A stretch of 64,000 nucleotides of DNA from Galaxea fascicularis (taxonomy: Eukaryota > Cnidaria > Anthozoa > Scleractinia > Euphylliidae), in the NCBI GenBank assembly GCA_948470475.1, contig OX419336.1, forward strand, positions 19,915,249 through 19,979,248, written 5' to 3'. Of the stretch, positions 23,582 through 34,847 are shown in pieces. Position numbers and translations under genes: made by a program. Every line of letters starts with the position of its first letter. Positions within the stretch are counted from its first letter, which is position 1. The notes beneath the pieces are model-generated. The model ran no database searches. It saw only the letters and a list, made by a program, of their open reading frames with translations, and was not told where the DNA came from.

Positions 23582-23941
23582 ATGTCGGGAAACGACTCAT
23601 CAGATGAACTGGCGAGTACAAACTCTAACAGTTCGGATTCGTCTAGCAGCTCGTATTCCCCAATCTTGAGAATCTTCCATGTTCAGGAGCAACTTACCTC
23701 CGATAAAGAGTTAGATAGAGATGATGAGAGTTCGGATGAGTGGACGGATGATCAAGATGAGAGTTCACATGAAGGAGAGATGTCTCCCAAAAAAAGAATA
23801 CGAAGAACTGTGAAATTACATGTATCGGAGTGTTCAACCGAAGATTCCAGCTCCGATACTAGCTCTAACTCTTCTTTGAAAAAAATTACTGACAAGATCA
23901 GACAGAAACGTAGAAGACGGGAAGAACGAGTAGAAAATTAG
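23582..23941 (+). CDS. Ser/Asp-rich protein with basic C-terminus
   Basis: A 119-codon single-exon frame starting MSGNDSSDELASTNSNSSDS. The N-terminal two thirds are Ser-, Asp- and Glu-rich (DDESSDEWTDDQDESS), suited to casein kinase phosphorylation; the end is very basic (KKITDKIRQKRRRREERVEN). After the stop another frame continues IHKKRKRRTRKTEYERSEDS, so a frameshift or an unrecognised splice may have truncated a longer tail. Likely a nuclear, intrinsically disordered protein. It lies in TMEM138 intron 1 in the same orientation, and an AATAAA occurs at about 24344. Confidence 0.5.
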   Translation: MSGNDSSDELASTNSNSSDSSSSSYSPILRIFHVQEQLTSDKELDRDDESSDEWTDDQDESSHEGEMSPKKRIRRTVKLHVSECSTEDSSSDTSSNSSLKKITDKIRQKRRRREERVEN

Positions 23942-24343
23942 AATTCACAAAAAACGCAAGCGAAGGACGAGAAAAACTGAATATGAAAGAAGTGAGGATT
24001 CGTCGACTTACCATGATCAGAAAAATTTAATGATTTAGATGACTTTTTTGGCTTTTTTAAAATCTTTGTCTTCTCAACAATTAGTACACTTGGTTTTAAT
24101 TTAATTTTGAGCCTTTCATCATCAGTCAGCTGTAATCACTCAAAGTATAAAGCTTGCCTTGTTAAGTGTAATCATCTCAATGTATTACTATCTCACTGAC
24201 GTTTGTGTTTGAATTAGTTCCAATTTTTGTCCTTTGCATTGCAACATGGTGTAATAATCAATTTATTATCGAGAACTAATTGTTACTATTTTCTGGGTAT
24301 GCCTTGCAACTTTTTCATACTTTCTTAACTTCTGAAAAATGCA

Positions 24344-24351
24344 AATAAAAT
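24344..24351 (+). terminator. Candidate poly(A) signal for the Ser/Asp-rich gene
   Basis: GCAAATAAAATG about 400 bases after the 23941 stop. A normal 3' UTR length, but AATAAA is common in such AT-rich DNA. Confidence 0.35.
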
Positions 24352-24404
24352 GAGGCCAAACAAATACACTGGAAATAAAAAAAAAACATCTGTATAGTTA
24401 TAGT

Positions 24405-25440
24405 TGCCAAGATCTTAGTAAGGAGCCTTGTAAGTTCATCATAAAATCTTCAAGGATTGACAGGCAAAGATCTTTGCAAGTTCCCTCAAAGGATCTTGCA
24501 AAGATTTTCATTGAATCCTAATAGAGATCCTTGCAAGATTGTTAGTGGAATCTCTTTTAGATCCTTCCAAGATACTCATTTTTTATTTAAAAGTTCTTGA
24601 TAATCCTGATGGATCATGGCAAAGATCTTTGCAAGATCTTTTTGAAGAGCCTTTGAACATCCTCATTAAACCTTGAGGATCCTGAACGATTCTAGCAAGG
24701 ATTTTCTTAAGATTCCTTAAAGATCCTTCCAACATTCTTAAGGATCATGCCAAAGATCTTCATTAAATCCTTGAGGATCCTGGCAAAGATCTTGGCAAGA
24801 TCTTATAAAGGATCTTTTTATGATTATTCAAAGATCCTCATGACATCTTTGAGGAATCTGGAGGATCCTGACAAAGATCTTTTAAAGGATCTTTCCAAGA
24901 TTCTTAAAAGATCCTCGTTAAATCCTTGAAGATCCTAGCAAAGATCTTTGCAAGATCTTTTAAAGGATCTTTCTAGGATTCTTCAAAGATTGTCATAAAA
25001 TCCTTGAGGATCGTCAAGGATCCTGCCTAAGATCTTTGCAAGATCTTTTAAAGGATCTTTGCAAGATTCTTGAAAGATCCTCATTAAATCCTTGAAGATC
25101 CTAGCAAAGATCTTTGCAAGATCTTTTAAAGGATCTTTTTAGAATTCTTCAAAGATCCTCATTAGATCCTTGAGGATAGTCAAGGATCCTTGTAAAGATC
25201 TTTGCCGGAATCTTAGCCAGGATCTTTGCAAGATCCTTCCAAGATCCTTAGCAATTCCTCAAGGATCTTTATAGATAGAAACACAAGATCTTGCAGATGC
25301 AGGATCTTTGAAGATCTTTCAAGGTTCCTCACAGGATCCTTAAAAGATCTTTATCTTTGAGGATCCTTGGCAGGTCTTTGAAGATCTTCAAAGATCCTTG
25401 AAGATCCTGTGAAGATTTTCACCAGGGTCCTCTTCACTCA
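24405..25440. repeat. GATC-rich satellite block B
   Basis: Same basic vocabulary as block A (GATCCT, GATCTT, AAGGATC) but with another higher-order unit: ATCCTTGAAGATCCTAGCAAAGATCTTTGCAAGATCTTTTAAAGGATCTTT appears near 24920 and near 25090, with diverged copies around it. Blocks A and B lie on either side of the nested gene pair, about 3.5 kb apart. Confidence 0.85.
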
Positions 25441-26019
25441 TGTCTCTTCTCGAAAATGAAAATGTAAATGTTTATGGTTCAATAGTACAAGCAGACGAAG
25501 CAGACAATAGTGGAACGTACATGTAGGTTTACCACCTTAAAATTCAGTGTTAGTAAAATTCATTCAAGCAAAGAAACTAACTGTACAGAAAGGTAATTGA
25601 TGTCACCATGCATGAAATAATCGCAAGTTGTCACCATCACTGTGATAAATGCTCTCTCAGTTGATGTAAAAGGAATTCAGCAAATTCACTGTTGGCAGCT
25701 TCACCAAAGCCACAAGTGCGAGTTTTCTGGAATTCCATAGGTCGAAGTCGTATCTGCTGGACATGTCCAGGTAAACGAGGTCTTCCTCAGGACAGGTTTG
25801 CCATTGTGAATGAGTAGGATTCAACCTCACACAACATTTAGACCAAATACAACTAAAATCTGCAATAACGTTTGTCAAAGAACATGTAGAAGTGTTTTCA
25901 GATAAACAAGCTATATCATAAGACCTTCAGAAGAAGAGGAGAAGAATAACTCAGCTGATGTAGATGGGTTTTTAGTTAAACTAAATAACTCGGAATTTTC
26001 AACATCACAAAAATGGCAG

Positions 26020-27030
26020 CCGAAAGGCTGCAGCACGCAAAGTCTACTGGTCTTTACTGGGTCATTAAGTACATGTACCTTGGTGTTTATATACAGTTGT
26101 AGAATTGGAAAGATCAAATTACCCATGTTGAAAACAAGGTACCTAAAAATATTGGGATCCTGTATGAATTTAAAAAAATCCGGACATGAGCTCGAGCAAC
26201 TTTATTATACACTGATGTCGGGGCCAAAAAGCCGAAGCTCCAACACGCTTGTACTTTACATCCAAAGTTTATTATTGACTTAAAAAATGGTTGCTAAAAG
26301 AAACAAAGAAATACGTTACTACAAAGAACTAAGCGAACAGAAATCGACAAGAGAATTACAAACGACGAAAGAATACTTACAAACGTTGTATGGCTTTAAA
26401 CGGAACAAACTAAGAACAAGGACAAAACTTCAAAATGACGCAGATTCTCCCAGAAGCACAAAATGAGAATGAATTTTAAAGCAAAACAGTGAATTTATAC
26501 TAATGAACTGAACAAAGGCAAAATTATGCAGGAAAAACTAACAGAATAATGATTACGAAAATGACATATAAGCGTGACAGAAAGTGATTATAAAAAACAA
26601 AGGCGAAAACAAAAATGTTCGAAATGCGGCAGCAACAACTGATGTGCCCTTATTTAAATTATGCAGTTTTAGTGTGGGGAAATACTTATCCATCAAATCT
26701 AAACAAGTTATGTTCTCTTCAAAATAAATGCATTAATTGTTTTGTTTGTTTGTTTTTTTTTTGCTGATAGTAGAGAGTCATCCCAAGTTTTCTATAAACT
26801 TCTTGATATTCTTAAACTGAGTATATGTACATGTGCAATATATTTTTTCTTCCAATATTCCTTCACTGTTTTTGTATATGATTCTCTCATAACAGTCTCT
26901 AACTTGCACAAGTATAACACCAGATATGCCTCTAAGGGTAATTTTTATCGATCAAATTTCCCTTTTGTATATGAAGTTATGGGAAACGGTACCAACAAAC
27001 TTGAAACGGCGCTCTATTAGTAGTTTTAAA
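26020..27030 (+). pseudogene. Decayed LINE C-terminal segment
   Basis: The plus strand reads VENKVPKNIGILYEFKK, then after an insertion YLNYAVLVWGNTYPSNLNKL and CSLQNKCINC, later NLHKYNTRYASKGNFYRSNF. These are landmarks of the C-terminal part of jockey/L2-like reverse transcriptases (LNY...WG...L...QK; HKYNTR). Stops and the insertion at 26218-26637 break it. Confidence 0.7.
26218..26637. mobile_element. 420-bp insertion in the LINE relic
   Basis: ACTGATG occurs immediately before (26211-26217) and after (26638-26644) the segment, and removing it rejoins the LINE reading CACTGATG|TGCCCTTATTTAAATTAT. The insert begins TCGGGGCCAAAAAGCCGAAG, is A-rich, and has no recognisable ends; family unknown. 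Confidence 0.6.
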
Positions 27031-27212
27031 AAGTGGTGTAAAAATCATCTCCTCAAATGTCAGCCATAGTTTCTTCTTCTCTGAATTTCCAATTAAAGTT
27101 CAATTTGTAATCATATTGACTATCATTTTTTTACTTTTCTGAAAGTAATTTTTTTTAATGTAATATTTCCATTCTGTTTTCATAACACTTCTTGCCTTGT
27201 GAATTAGTTTAA

Positions 27213-29710
27213 GAGTCATTGTCGGCAGGGGTGAAAGATGGGGGTCGGCCAATTGACTTCAAACTTTCACTATTTAATACCTGTCCGAAATGATAAAGAA
27301 GAATGGTATTTATTGATTTCTCTGGTATTTGCTTTCCTACTTTGACCACCCCCACCCTTGTTTTGGCCTTCACTGACCCCGAAGTCACGCTAAATATATG
27401 CCAAGTTTGATGCTAAATAAAACACATTTCGCATCATTTCTGGGGACTCATGTCAGTTGTTTGTGTTGTTTACAGGTTATATTACATTCTTCAAGCACAA
27501 AATTCCAACTTTTAAAAAAAGCAAATTTTTCTAAGATTTTCGAAATTTTGTGCCATGTGCAAAAATGGCGTATGCTAATTTTGACCTAATTTGAGAGTGA
27601 CTTTTCTCAGAGGTGCGGCATTTTTTTCCAACAGTCTCATGGTAGTTTGCAAGTCTAATATCTCTACTACTAAAATGTGTTTGCATGAACCACGCTAAAT
27701 ATTAGCAATGCACCGGTGTTTTTCATGGCAACGTTTGTAAGTGGTTTCCTTATTTAAATCATTGAACGTCTCTCAACTCTCATAATTTATTGTCATATTA
27801 TAACTCATTACTGTTAGAATGCTGTTCACGATTTAAAAACAACAGACTTGATACCTCACATCACTAAAATCACAAATGCCGGAAAGCCAGAATCCAGAAA
27901 GCTGGAAAGATGGAATGCTGGAAAAAATAAGAATTGAGAATGATATATTCTTTTATCAGCAAAACTATAGAATCAATGTGTTGTGCTTACATAAGTTTGG
28001 GGAAAAATACGGGACAGGGCAAGGGGGTGAAGGATGTATTCTGCATGCTTACTACCCAGGGTGTTATTCTTTTCAGTCTGGTGTTGCAATGGTAGTTCTG
28101 AGATAGCACATCAACTTTCACATACAAATTTGGGGATTTTGAGTTGCAGGATTTTGGCTTTCCGGCATTCCGGATTCTCTATTTTCCATACGCTTATTGT
28201 AACCAGCATCCAATTAATGATACAACTTAAAAAAACTTAAGGCTTGTAAAATAAGCAACATTCGCCCCTGCGGAACTTCTGCTATCTCAAAAATCCCTAA
28301 TACAGGTATACATAGGTAGGTATACATAATAGAATAATTGTGGAATACCATCCGGGAAATGATGGCTGTTTTGTGTGATATACATAGTTGGTCAGATACC
28401 AGCTGATTATTCTGCCCAATAATAATATAGAAAACATTCCTGCAGGGATCAGGCCTGGCCAGGGGGAGTAGTGGGATACCAATATTTCCCCTCCAAGATA
28501 CCAATAATTTTATACATGTACGTAAAATTATTTTGAAACGATACTAAATACCTGAAAATGAATAAGTAAAATCTTAATCTGAATACCTAAAATACAGGAA
28601 AAACTAAATACAGTGTACTTTATACCCGAATTTTGACCAAAAAATACCGTTACCCCAAAACCCCTGGCCGGGCCTGAGGGATTTGTAAATAATATTGCAA
28701 ATGATTATACTCCTTTCCTGGCAATTCCATGTACTACAGTGTAATAGTGTTTGAATTGATAGTTTCACCAACAAACGCTCCTTGCATGACATCATAAAAT
28801 TTCAACACTTGGCAATATCTTGCAACATAATCGCCATCTATAATCGATCCTCTGTACGATTGACAGCCAATCTTAATTATTTCGAATTAAAAGGCAATAC
28901 TTTGAAGTAAGATCGTAGTTTAAGATAATGCTCTATATACCAAAATAGTAAATTTTAGCTAAGGCCGACTATTTTATTCTGAGAAAATAAGCTGCTAAAA
29001 CCTCGCGGGAAACTTGGGCTACTGTTCGCGGTATCGCAATTTATTTGATTTTAGAGAATGTGAGGTATCAAGTCTGTTGTTTTTAAATCGTGAACAGCAT
29101 TCTAACAGTAATGAGTTATAATATGACAAATTATGAGAGTTGAGAGACGTTCAATGATTTAAATAAGGAAACCACTTACAAATGTTGCCATGAAAAACAC
29201 CGGGGTGCATTGCTAATATTTAGCGTGGTTCATGCAAACACATATTAACAGCTCAAGTTAAAGTTTACAGATTTTAGTAGTGGAGATATTAGACTTGCAA
29301 ACTACTGTGAGACTGTTGGAAAAAAACGCCACACCTCTGAGAAAAGTCACTCTCAAATTAGGTCAAAATTAGCATATGCCATTTTCGCACATGGCACAAA
29401 ATTTCGAAAATCTTAGAAAAATTCGAATTTTGTGCTTGAAGAATGTAATATAACCTGTAAACAACACAAACAACTGACATGAGTCCCCAGAAATGATGCG
29501 AAATGTGTTTTATTTAGCATCAAACTTCGGGGTCAGTGAAGGCCAAAACAAGGGTGGGGGTGGTCAAAGTAGGAAAGCAAATACCAGAGAAATCAATAAA
29601 TACCATTCTTCTTTATCATTTCAGACAGGCATTTTAAAATGGTGAAAGTTTGAAGTCAATTGGCCGAACCCCATCTTTCACCCCAGCCTGGTTTTCTCTG
29701 ACAATGACTC
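27213..29710. mobile_element. TTAA-flanked foldback element, 2.5 kb
   Basis: TTAA precedes GAGTCATTGTCGGCAGGGG at the left and follows ...GACAATGACTC at the right. Arms of about 660 bp (27213-27872 and 29047-29710) are near-perfect inverted repeats; phrases such as GGGGACTCATGTCAGTTGTT and CGTGAACAGCATTCTAACAG occur in both. The 1.2-kb centre has a shorter inverted pair (ATGCCGGAAAGCCAGAATCC at 27876 against 28144-28172). No transposase is seen. It lies in TMEM138 intron 1. Confidence 0.85.
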
Positions 29711-30054
29711 TTAATTGTAATTATTATTTCTTTCCTTTACTTGTAAATAAACAGCAGCCAACTCAAAAGCTCTTCTACTTTGGCTGTTACACACTGATTT
29801 TAAAATTGTAGATATAGTTATATAATTTCTATCAATTCATTTTCTATGGTTTTTTTTCCTACTTTTTTGCCTGAATAGTGTGAATAAAAGATTGTTGTTG
29901 TACCATGTCATGGAAGATACTTAGCCCTACACAATCAGTGTGTTGCATGATGGGAAGGTTTGGTGGAATGCCAACAAATATACAATTGCTTTCCTGTGTT
30001 TTGATTGGCTGTATTTTCTATGTTGTGGTATAAATGGCTGTATTTAATGATTAA

Positions 30055-30652
30055 CCCATTGGCATCTGGAACTTTCGCCGAAAATCACGTTTTCAAGCTA
30101 GTCGAGTCATTTTCTTGCCACTATCTAGCAATTAGGAGCTAGACCTCACCACAAAACCATTGACAGGTCGTGCACTATGCGGCCTTCTGCTCCAGATGCA
30201 AAACATTAGCTTTCAGAGTACGGGCATGCGCAGAAAGCAAAATTTCGAGCAGTCTTGACTTTTGCTTTTCGCTTTCTCCTCTTCCCTCTTTTCCCGTTCT
30301 TTTTGCCTCATTTTTTTTGGGCTTTTGCTGGGTATTGAGTGGGCTTTGTTTTGGTGGGAAAAGGTTTTGGAAAAGCGTTTAGGATCCTAGGATTTGATGA
30401 AAGGAAAGGTAAGTGGGTGGTGGGGGCTGATTTTTAGAGGAATTTTTGCGTTCACGTGGCTTGGTTTTTTGCCTTTTTGTTTGGCCCCCCTTGACTGAAT
30501 CATGTTCAATCTGGTATGGTTTCAAAGATCTGGCTATGATAAACACGTTAGTCAACGAAACTACGCTTGACCGTTCAAACTGATGGCGTCACAGGCGGCA
30601 GAAGGCACATCGGTCTGCCAGGGCGCAAGGGGGCGCATTGGACATAAATGGG
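30055..30652. mobile_element. piggyBac-type MITE in TMEM138 intron 1
   Basis: TTAA|CCCATTGGCATCTGGA at the left and ATAAATGGG|TTAA at the right. TTAA duplications with CCC...GGG ends are the hallmark of piggyBac elements. At 598 bp it has no transposase. The inside (CTTCTGCTCCAGATGCAAAA, GGGCATGCGCAGAAAGC, CTTTCTCCTCTTCC) resembles the right part of the element at 39739-41164 in opposite orientation. Confidence 0.8.
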
Positions 30653-30751
30653 TTAATCAGCCCCAGAAATTAAACACCTACATCTTAGTGTTCTGAAAAG
30701 TTACCCAGTTTTTGTGTGATATTAACCCTCTTTTTGTCTGTTTGTTCTCAG

Positions 30752-30923
30752 AATTCAAGACCTTTTCATTATCTTTGCAATCATTGTGGTATTTTTGGTG
30801 TTTTTCAACACCTTCATTTTTCAAGCTGGATTGGTATCTCTCCTAATCAGGAAATTCAAAACAACCATAATAATTTCAATATTGTACCTGGCATTATCTG
30901 TAGGACTTCATGTATGGACCATG
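30752..30923 (+). CDS. TMEM138: TMEM138 exon 2
   Basis: TTGTTCTCAG acceptor, ACCATG|GTAAGTG donor, phase 2 in and 0 out. It encodes [40 protein letters not shown] and [17 protein letters not shown]: the second and third membrane helices joined by the FNTF-x-FQAGLV-x-LL and KFK motifs that define the family. Confidence 0.93.
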
Positions 30924-31957
30924 GTAAGTGTGCTTTAATTATACAAGCCCATACCTTCACAAAACATCACAGTCGTTGACAAATTTGAGGCTTGCAGCCC
31001 ACAATAATTGTAATTATTATTTGCTCTTGATCAAAGCAAACCCTCTGTAAGGGAATTTTAGAAGAATAAAATTCTACCATGATCAACATGCAGTAGCTGT
31101 GTGCTACAGGTGTAGCTACAGAAGTCTTTGTGATTGGCCCACCTGAAACTGGCTTTTGTATCAGATACATTTCCCAGTTCTCAGTCAGTCCATCCTTCTC
31201 CCACCCACCCCTTCCAGTAAATGTTTGTTTCACTTTGATCCCTAAGGTCTTTTTTGAAAATTGCAGTCAAACTTCATGGTTTTCATCTGGAGATATTGAA
31301 CCCCCCCCCCCTTCCCTTCTACCAGTAGTCTTATTTTACATTTCCGAGTTGTAGGTGTGAGGCAGATTTCACTCCTTTGCTTCTTCTCTCCTTCAATTCT
31401 TATTAACATTTTGTGAATCCACTGACCAGTAAAAACACTTGGCATGAAAGAAAATTTAATTCTCACCATACACTAGCTTGCTGGCAGGCTAACTGTACAG
31501 CCAAAATTGCGATCATGATACTATAAACGATAACTTTGTCTAGGATAAGGGGAACAGAAATTTGTTCAGTGAATAGGACTTTTGCGCTTAAAATTGATCC
31601 TACAAAGATAACTCATGCATAAAATATAACCCAGGTGTCATAAGTCAAAACCATGAGTGGTAAATACATGTATAATTCACTTTCTAAGTTCAGTGGCTCA
31701 TAGCCACTTTGATTTTCATAGTTGTCCATTGACCTTCCCTAAAGTGAGTATGGATGTTTTCTGACATCACTCAATGGAAAAAAATATTTCTCGTTTATTC
31801 CTTCCCTTAAAAGTGTTATTATAGTTCATTGAGTCTAGCTCAACTCACTGGCGACATTAAAACTGCCTGTTCAGATCACAGATCACCACTAGTTGAATTG
31901 CCTCCAATGAACAGTCAAGTTAGTTACTAGATGACATATTTATGTTTCTACATATAG

Positions 31958-32033
31958 ACTTTAAAATGGGGTGCCCCCAGAAGATTTGTGTGGAATGAAG
32001 CATTTCAAGCACTGTTTGTTTTTCAGAGAGTTG
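31958..32033 (+). CDS. TMEM138: TMEM138 exon 3
   Basis: Acceptor CTACATATAG, donor GAGTTG|GTGAGT. Reads TLKWGAPRRFVWNEAFQALF and VFQRV, phase 0 to 1. LF-V-FQR is conserved in the family; the LKW and FVW positions also agree. Confidence 0.92.
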
Positions 32034-32357
32034 GTGAGTAAAGTTTGTTCTTCACATTGTTTACAGTATGCTTATTCTGGTAGCAGCTGTCTGTAGAATT
32101 AAACATTCCATCAATCCCTCAACAGACTGATAATGTGGAAAGTTGATGATAAGTATTTACCCAGCTTTTTATTTTGGAGAAACATAGGTTGAAATGTTGG
32201 ATCTTTATTGGTATGAAATAGAGGGTTGGAAGTGGAGATATATTTACAATTTCAAGGATTAACAAACCAAAATGCAAACAGCAGAGGTAAACATTTTCAT
32301 GAAAATTAATGCATTTCTCTTAAGTTTCGCATGTTACACGGCATACATCTTCAGAAA

Positions 32358-32362
<5 letters not shown>

Positions 32363-32405
<43 letters not shown>

Positions 32406-32486
32406 TCGAGGTCATGGTCGGTACGTGCGCCATGACCGAGAGCCAAATATTTTCCCGTCCGGCCCGACCTAACTCAGTGAATAAGC
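32363..32486. mobile_element. Perfect-hairpin MITE in TMEM138 intron 3
   Basis: CGGACGGGAAAATATTTGGC...GGTCATGG and CCATGACC...GCCAAATATTTTCCCGTCCG are inverted arms of about 45 bp around a short loop; the right flank ends in GAATAAGCATTTTATCATATGGCC, like that of the hairpin at 46190-46350 in opposite orientation. Confidence 0.7.
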
Positions 32487-33257
32487 ATTTTATCATATGG
32501 CCTCTTTGGACTCTTCATGAGCGCGTAAAAGATGAAGTTATTACAAAAAAGCGACTAATTTGCACATAAAATTGATGTAATAATTTATGTTGTTAAACGT
32601 GAACAAATCCTCTAAACTCGTATCGCGCGGGGCCGTACGTGTTCCTAACAGGGCCGCACGGCTTTTTCCGGCCCTGCTTGCGCTCATGCGTACGGCCCTC
32701 ATACGGGGATTTTCTCAATAGTTTCAGATATGATAATGATCATTATTTCGTTTACAAGTGAATTTAAACATAAATGTGCAAAGAAAAAGACCGGATACTA
32801 GTTAAGTATAGAATAACAGCTGACGTCTCACTGAGTAGTAAAAAAATAGCAGAGCTAATACAGATAAAGTTTCTTACTGCCAACGTTTTCGTTTGAGGCA
32901 GGCATGAAATAAAGATCGCTTCTGAAGATGTATTTTGCAACATACGAAATGTTATAAGAGAAATGCATTTCGCACAAATGTTTATCACGACTGTTTGCGT
33001 TTTGCTTTTATTGAAGCTGAAATGGCCCAAGGCAAAGAATTATTTTTAAGTTGCAAGGAATCTAAATACAGTATCACAGCTATAAAGGGCCAAGTTTTTA
33101 TGTTACAAGTCTCACTAAAAAAAGGTCTGGTATCAACGTTGTAGAAAAGTCAATGGACAATGTTAATATTTATAAGCTAATCAAAGTAACTACGTGGGGC
33201 ATTTGCTGTTTTGTGAACAATCAAGGTAACCTTTACATTTGTTACATTTCTTTCTAG

Positions 33258-33367
33258 GAGCTGTTTTATATTATTACTTCTACAAAAGGACTGCCCTACG
33301 GTTAGGAGACCCAAGATTTTATAAAGACTCTCAGTGGTTAAGAGAGGAATTTGCAAGGACTCGATAA
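33258..33367 (+). CDS. TMEM138: TMEM138 exon 4 (terminal)
   Basis: ATTTCTTTCTAG acceptor with two-base entry, then [35 protein letters not shown] and TAA. The YKRTA-RLGDP-FY-DS-WLR-EF block is the strongly conserved C-terminal signature of TMEM138. Confidence 0.95.
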
Positions 33368-33675
33368 ATTTTTGTCCACTTCTCGAGCCTGTGATATAAT
33401 TATCATACCTCGTGAAACACCAACCCTGCCTGGTTACTAATACTGTATTGTCATTGATACCCTCTATTTCCAACCTCTTAGGTCTTGTGATCTTCACTGC
33501 ACTGACCGCCGTCTTTAGGAAGTGGCGGTATCAGTATTTAAGATTTCTAGAAACTTAACTGTGACTCTCAAGGTGACCACGTGTACATGTATATACTTGT
33601 ATTTGAGGAAATACACATTGTCACTTTGACTCGTACTCAAGCTGTCATATTATGATTCTACTTAACAGTTAGATT

Positions 33676-33756
33676 ATTCACTCTCGATTTCTATCGCGTG
33701 ATAGCTGATGAGGGCGCAATCAGCTACCACGCATAGAAATCGAGAGCGAATGATCT
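33676..33756. repeat. Short hairpin
   Basis: ATTCACTCTCGATTTCTATCGCG...ATAGCTGAT is mirrored by ATCAGCTACCACGC...ATAGAAATCGAGAGCGAAT. Probably the core of a MITE; a second small hairpin (GCTACTCACTATCTAT / ATAGATAGCGAGTAGC) lies at 33873-33911. Confidence 0.6.
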
Positions 33757-33919
33757 TATTGCTTTAGTATTAAGCTACTAGTTGTTCAAAACTAAACAAG
33801 TAAATTATCTAAATTCTCCCCGCAGACACTTTGAAAACGTGAAGAAGCGGCCCCCATAGTTTTGTCGACAAACGCTACTCACTATCTATCACAGAATAGA
33901 TAGCGAGTAGCATAGCCAA

Positions 33920-34806
33920 TCAGAGACCGGCATTCGTGATAGAACGCTAGTAGATTTATACTAATTGTAAATAATGGTAACATTGGTAAAGCGTACTTGC
34001 AAGAAAGTCATACAGGGTGAACAGGGCTGTCATTATGGGGCTGGGGGCAAGGAAATGTTCTGGATATTTGATTTAGATTCTCAACTACTTTTATAGAAAT
34101 ACAGCATTTTGACTGAATCGCAGAAGCTGGAATCCCTGGCTACTTTTTGGCACATGTCCCTTTTCCATAAATTAGTGGCAGCCCTGCTCACGTATACATG
34201 TATATAATTATGTTCCATTGAATTGATAGGCTGTATCAGCTTGTTTGTTTTCCATTGGTTTTCGTTACAAGGCTCCCATTTTTAAGCTTAAGAGGCTTGC
34301 GAATTAAGGAAATACAGTGAAATCTTGCTTTTTGTTTTCTATAGCAATCTGCATGGCTGCATGTTTAGTGCGTTCGTGCTAAAAACGTTGAGGCAGACTT
34401 GACATCAGCTCATTATAAAGACGCTGTAAGACAGGATTCGTGCGAGTTGTAACATACCTTACAACGGCCATAATCGTTATGAGAGAAGTTGCAGAAACCG
34501 TTGCAGAAAGAAGAATTCAGTTCTAATTTCTGCAACTTTGCGAGTCAAGTTGCACGTAATAAGGCCAAGTTTGTAGCAATCAATGGGGAATTAACACTGT
34601 AGTAAATAATGGCAGCTCGTGCCATTTTTCTTGTGTGTTGCCTATTTTGACTTTGAAAGTGCTTTTACAGTGTTCTGGTTGGATGAGTGTGAATATTTGA
34701 ACTACGGATTTAAGAATGAAGATGTAAGTGATCGTAGCAGTTATGAACACTTTTTGGCAGACAAATAGGCCTTATGAAGAAAGGGGGTGGGGAAGTAGTA
34801 GAATCC

Positions 34807-34847
<41 letters not shown>

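Larger units (their letters stand above)
16785..33367 (+). other. TMEM138: TMEM138 gene span (four coding exons)
   Basis: Exons 16785-16909, 30752-30923, 31958-32033 and 33258-33367 join to 161 codons including the stop (160 aa; the human protein is 162 aa). All junctions are GT-AG and all phases (2, 0, 1) agree. TMEM138 is a four-pass membrane protein of the ciliary base/transition zone; human mutations cause Joubert syndrome. Intron 1 is 13.8 kb and contains satellite DNA, transposons and at least one other gene on the opposite strand. The adjacent vertebrate partner TMEM216 was not found in this window. Confidence 0.92.

Noticed and set aside
20040..25440. CRISPR-like array
   Set aside because: The repeats are degenerate, without constant spacers, and the sequence is eukaryotic.
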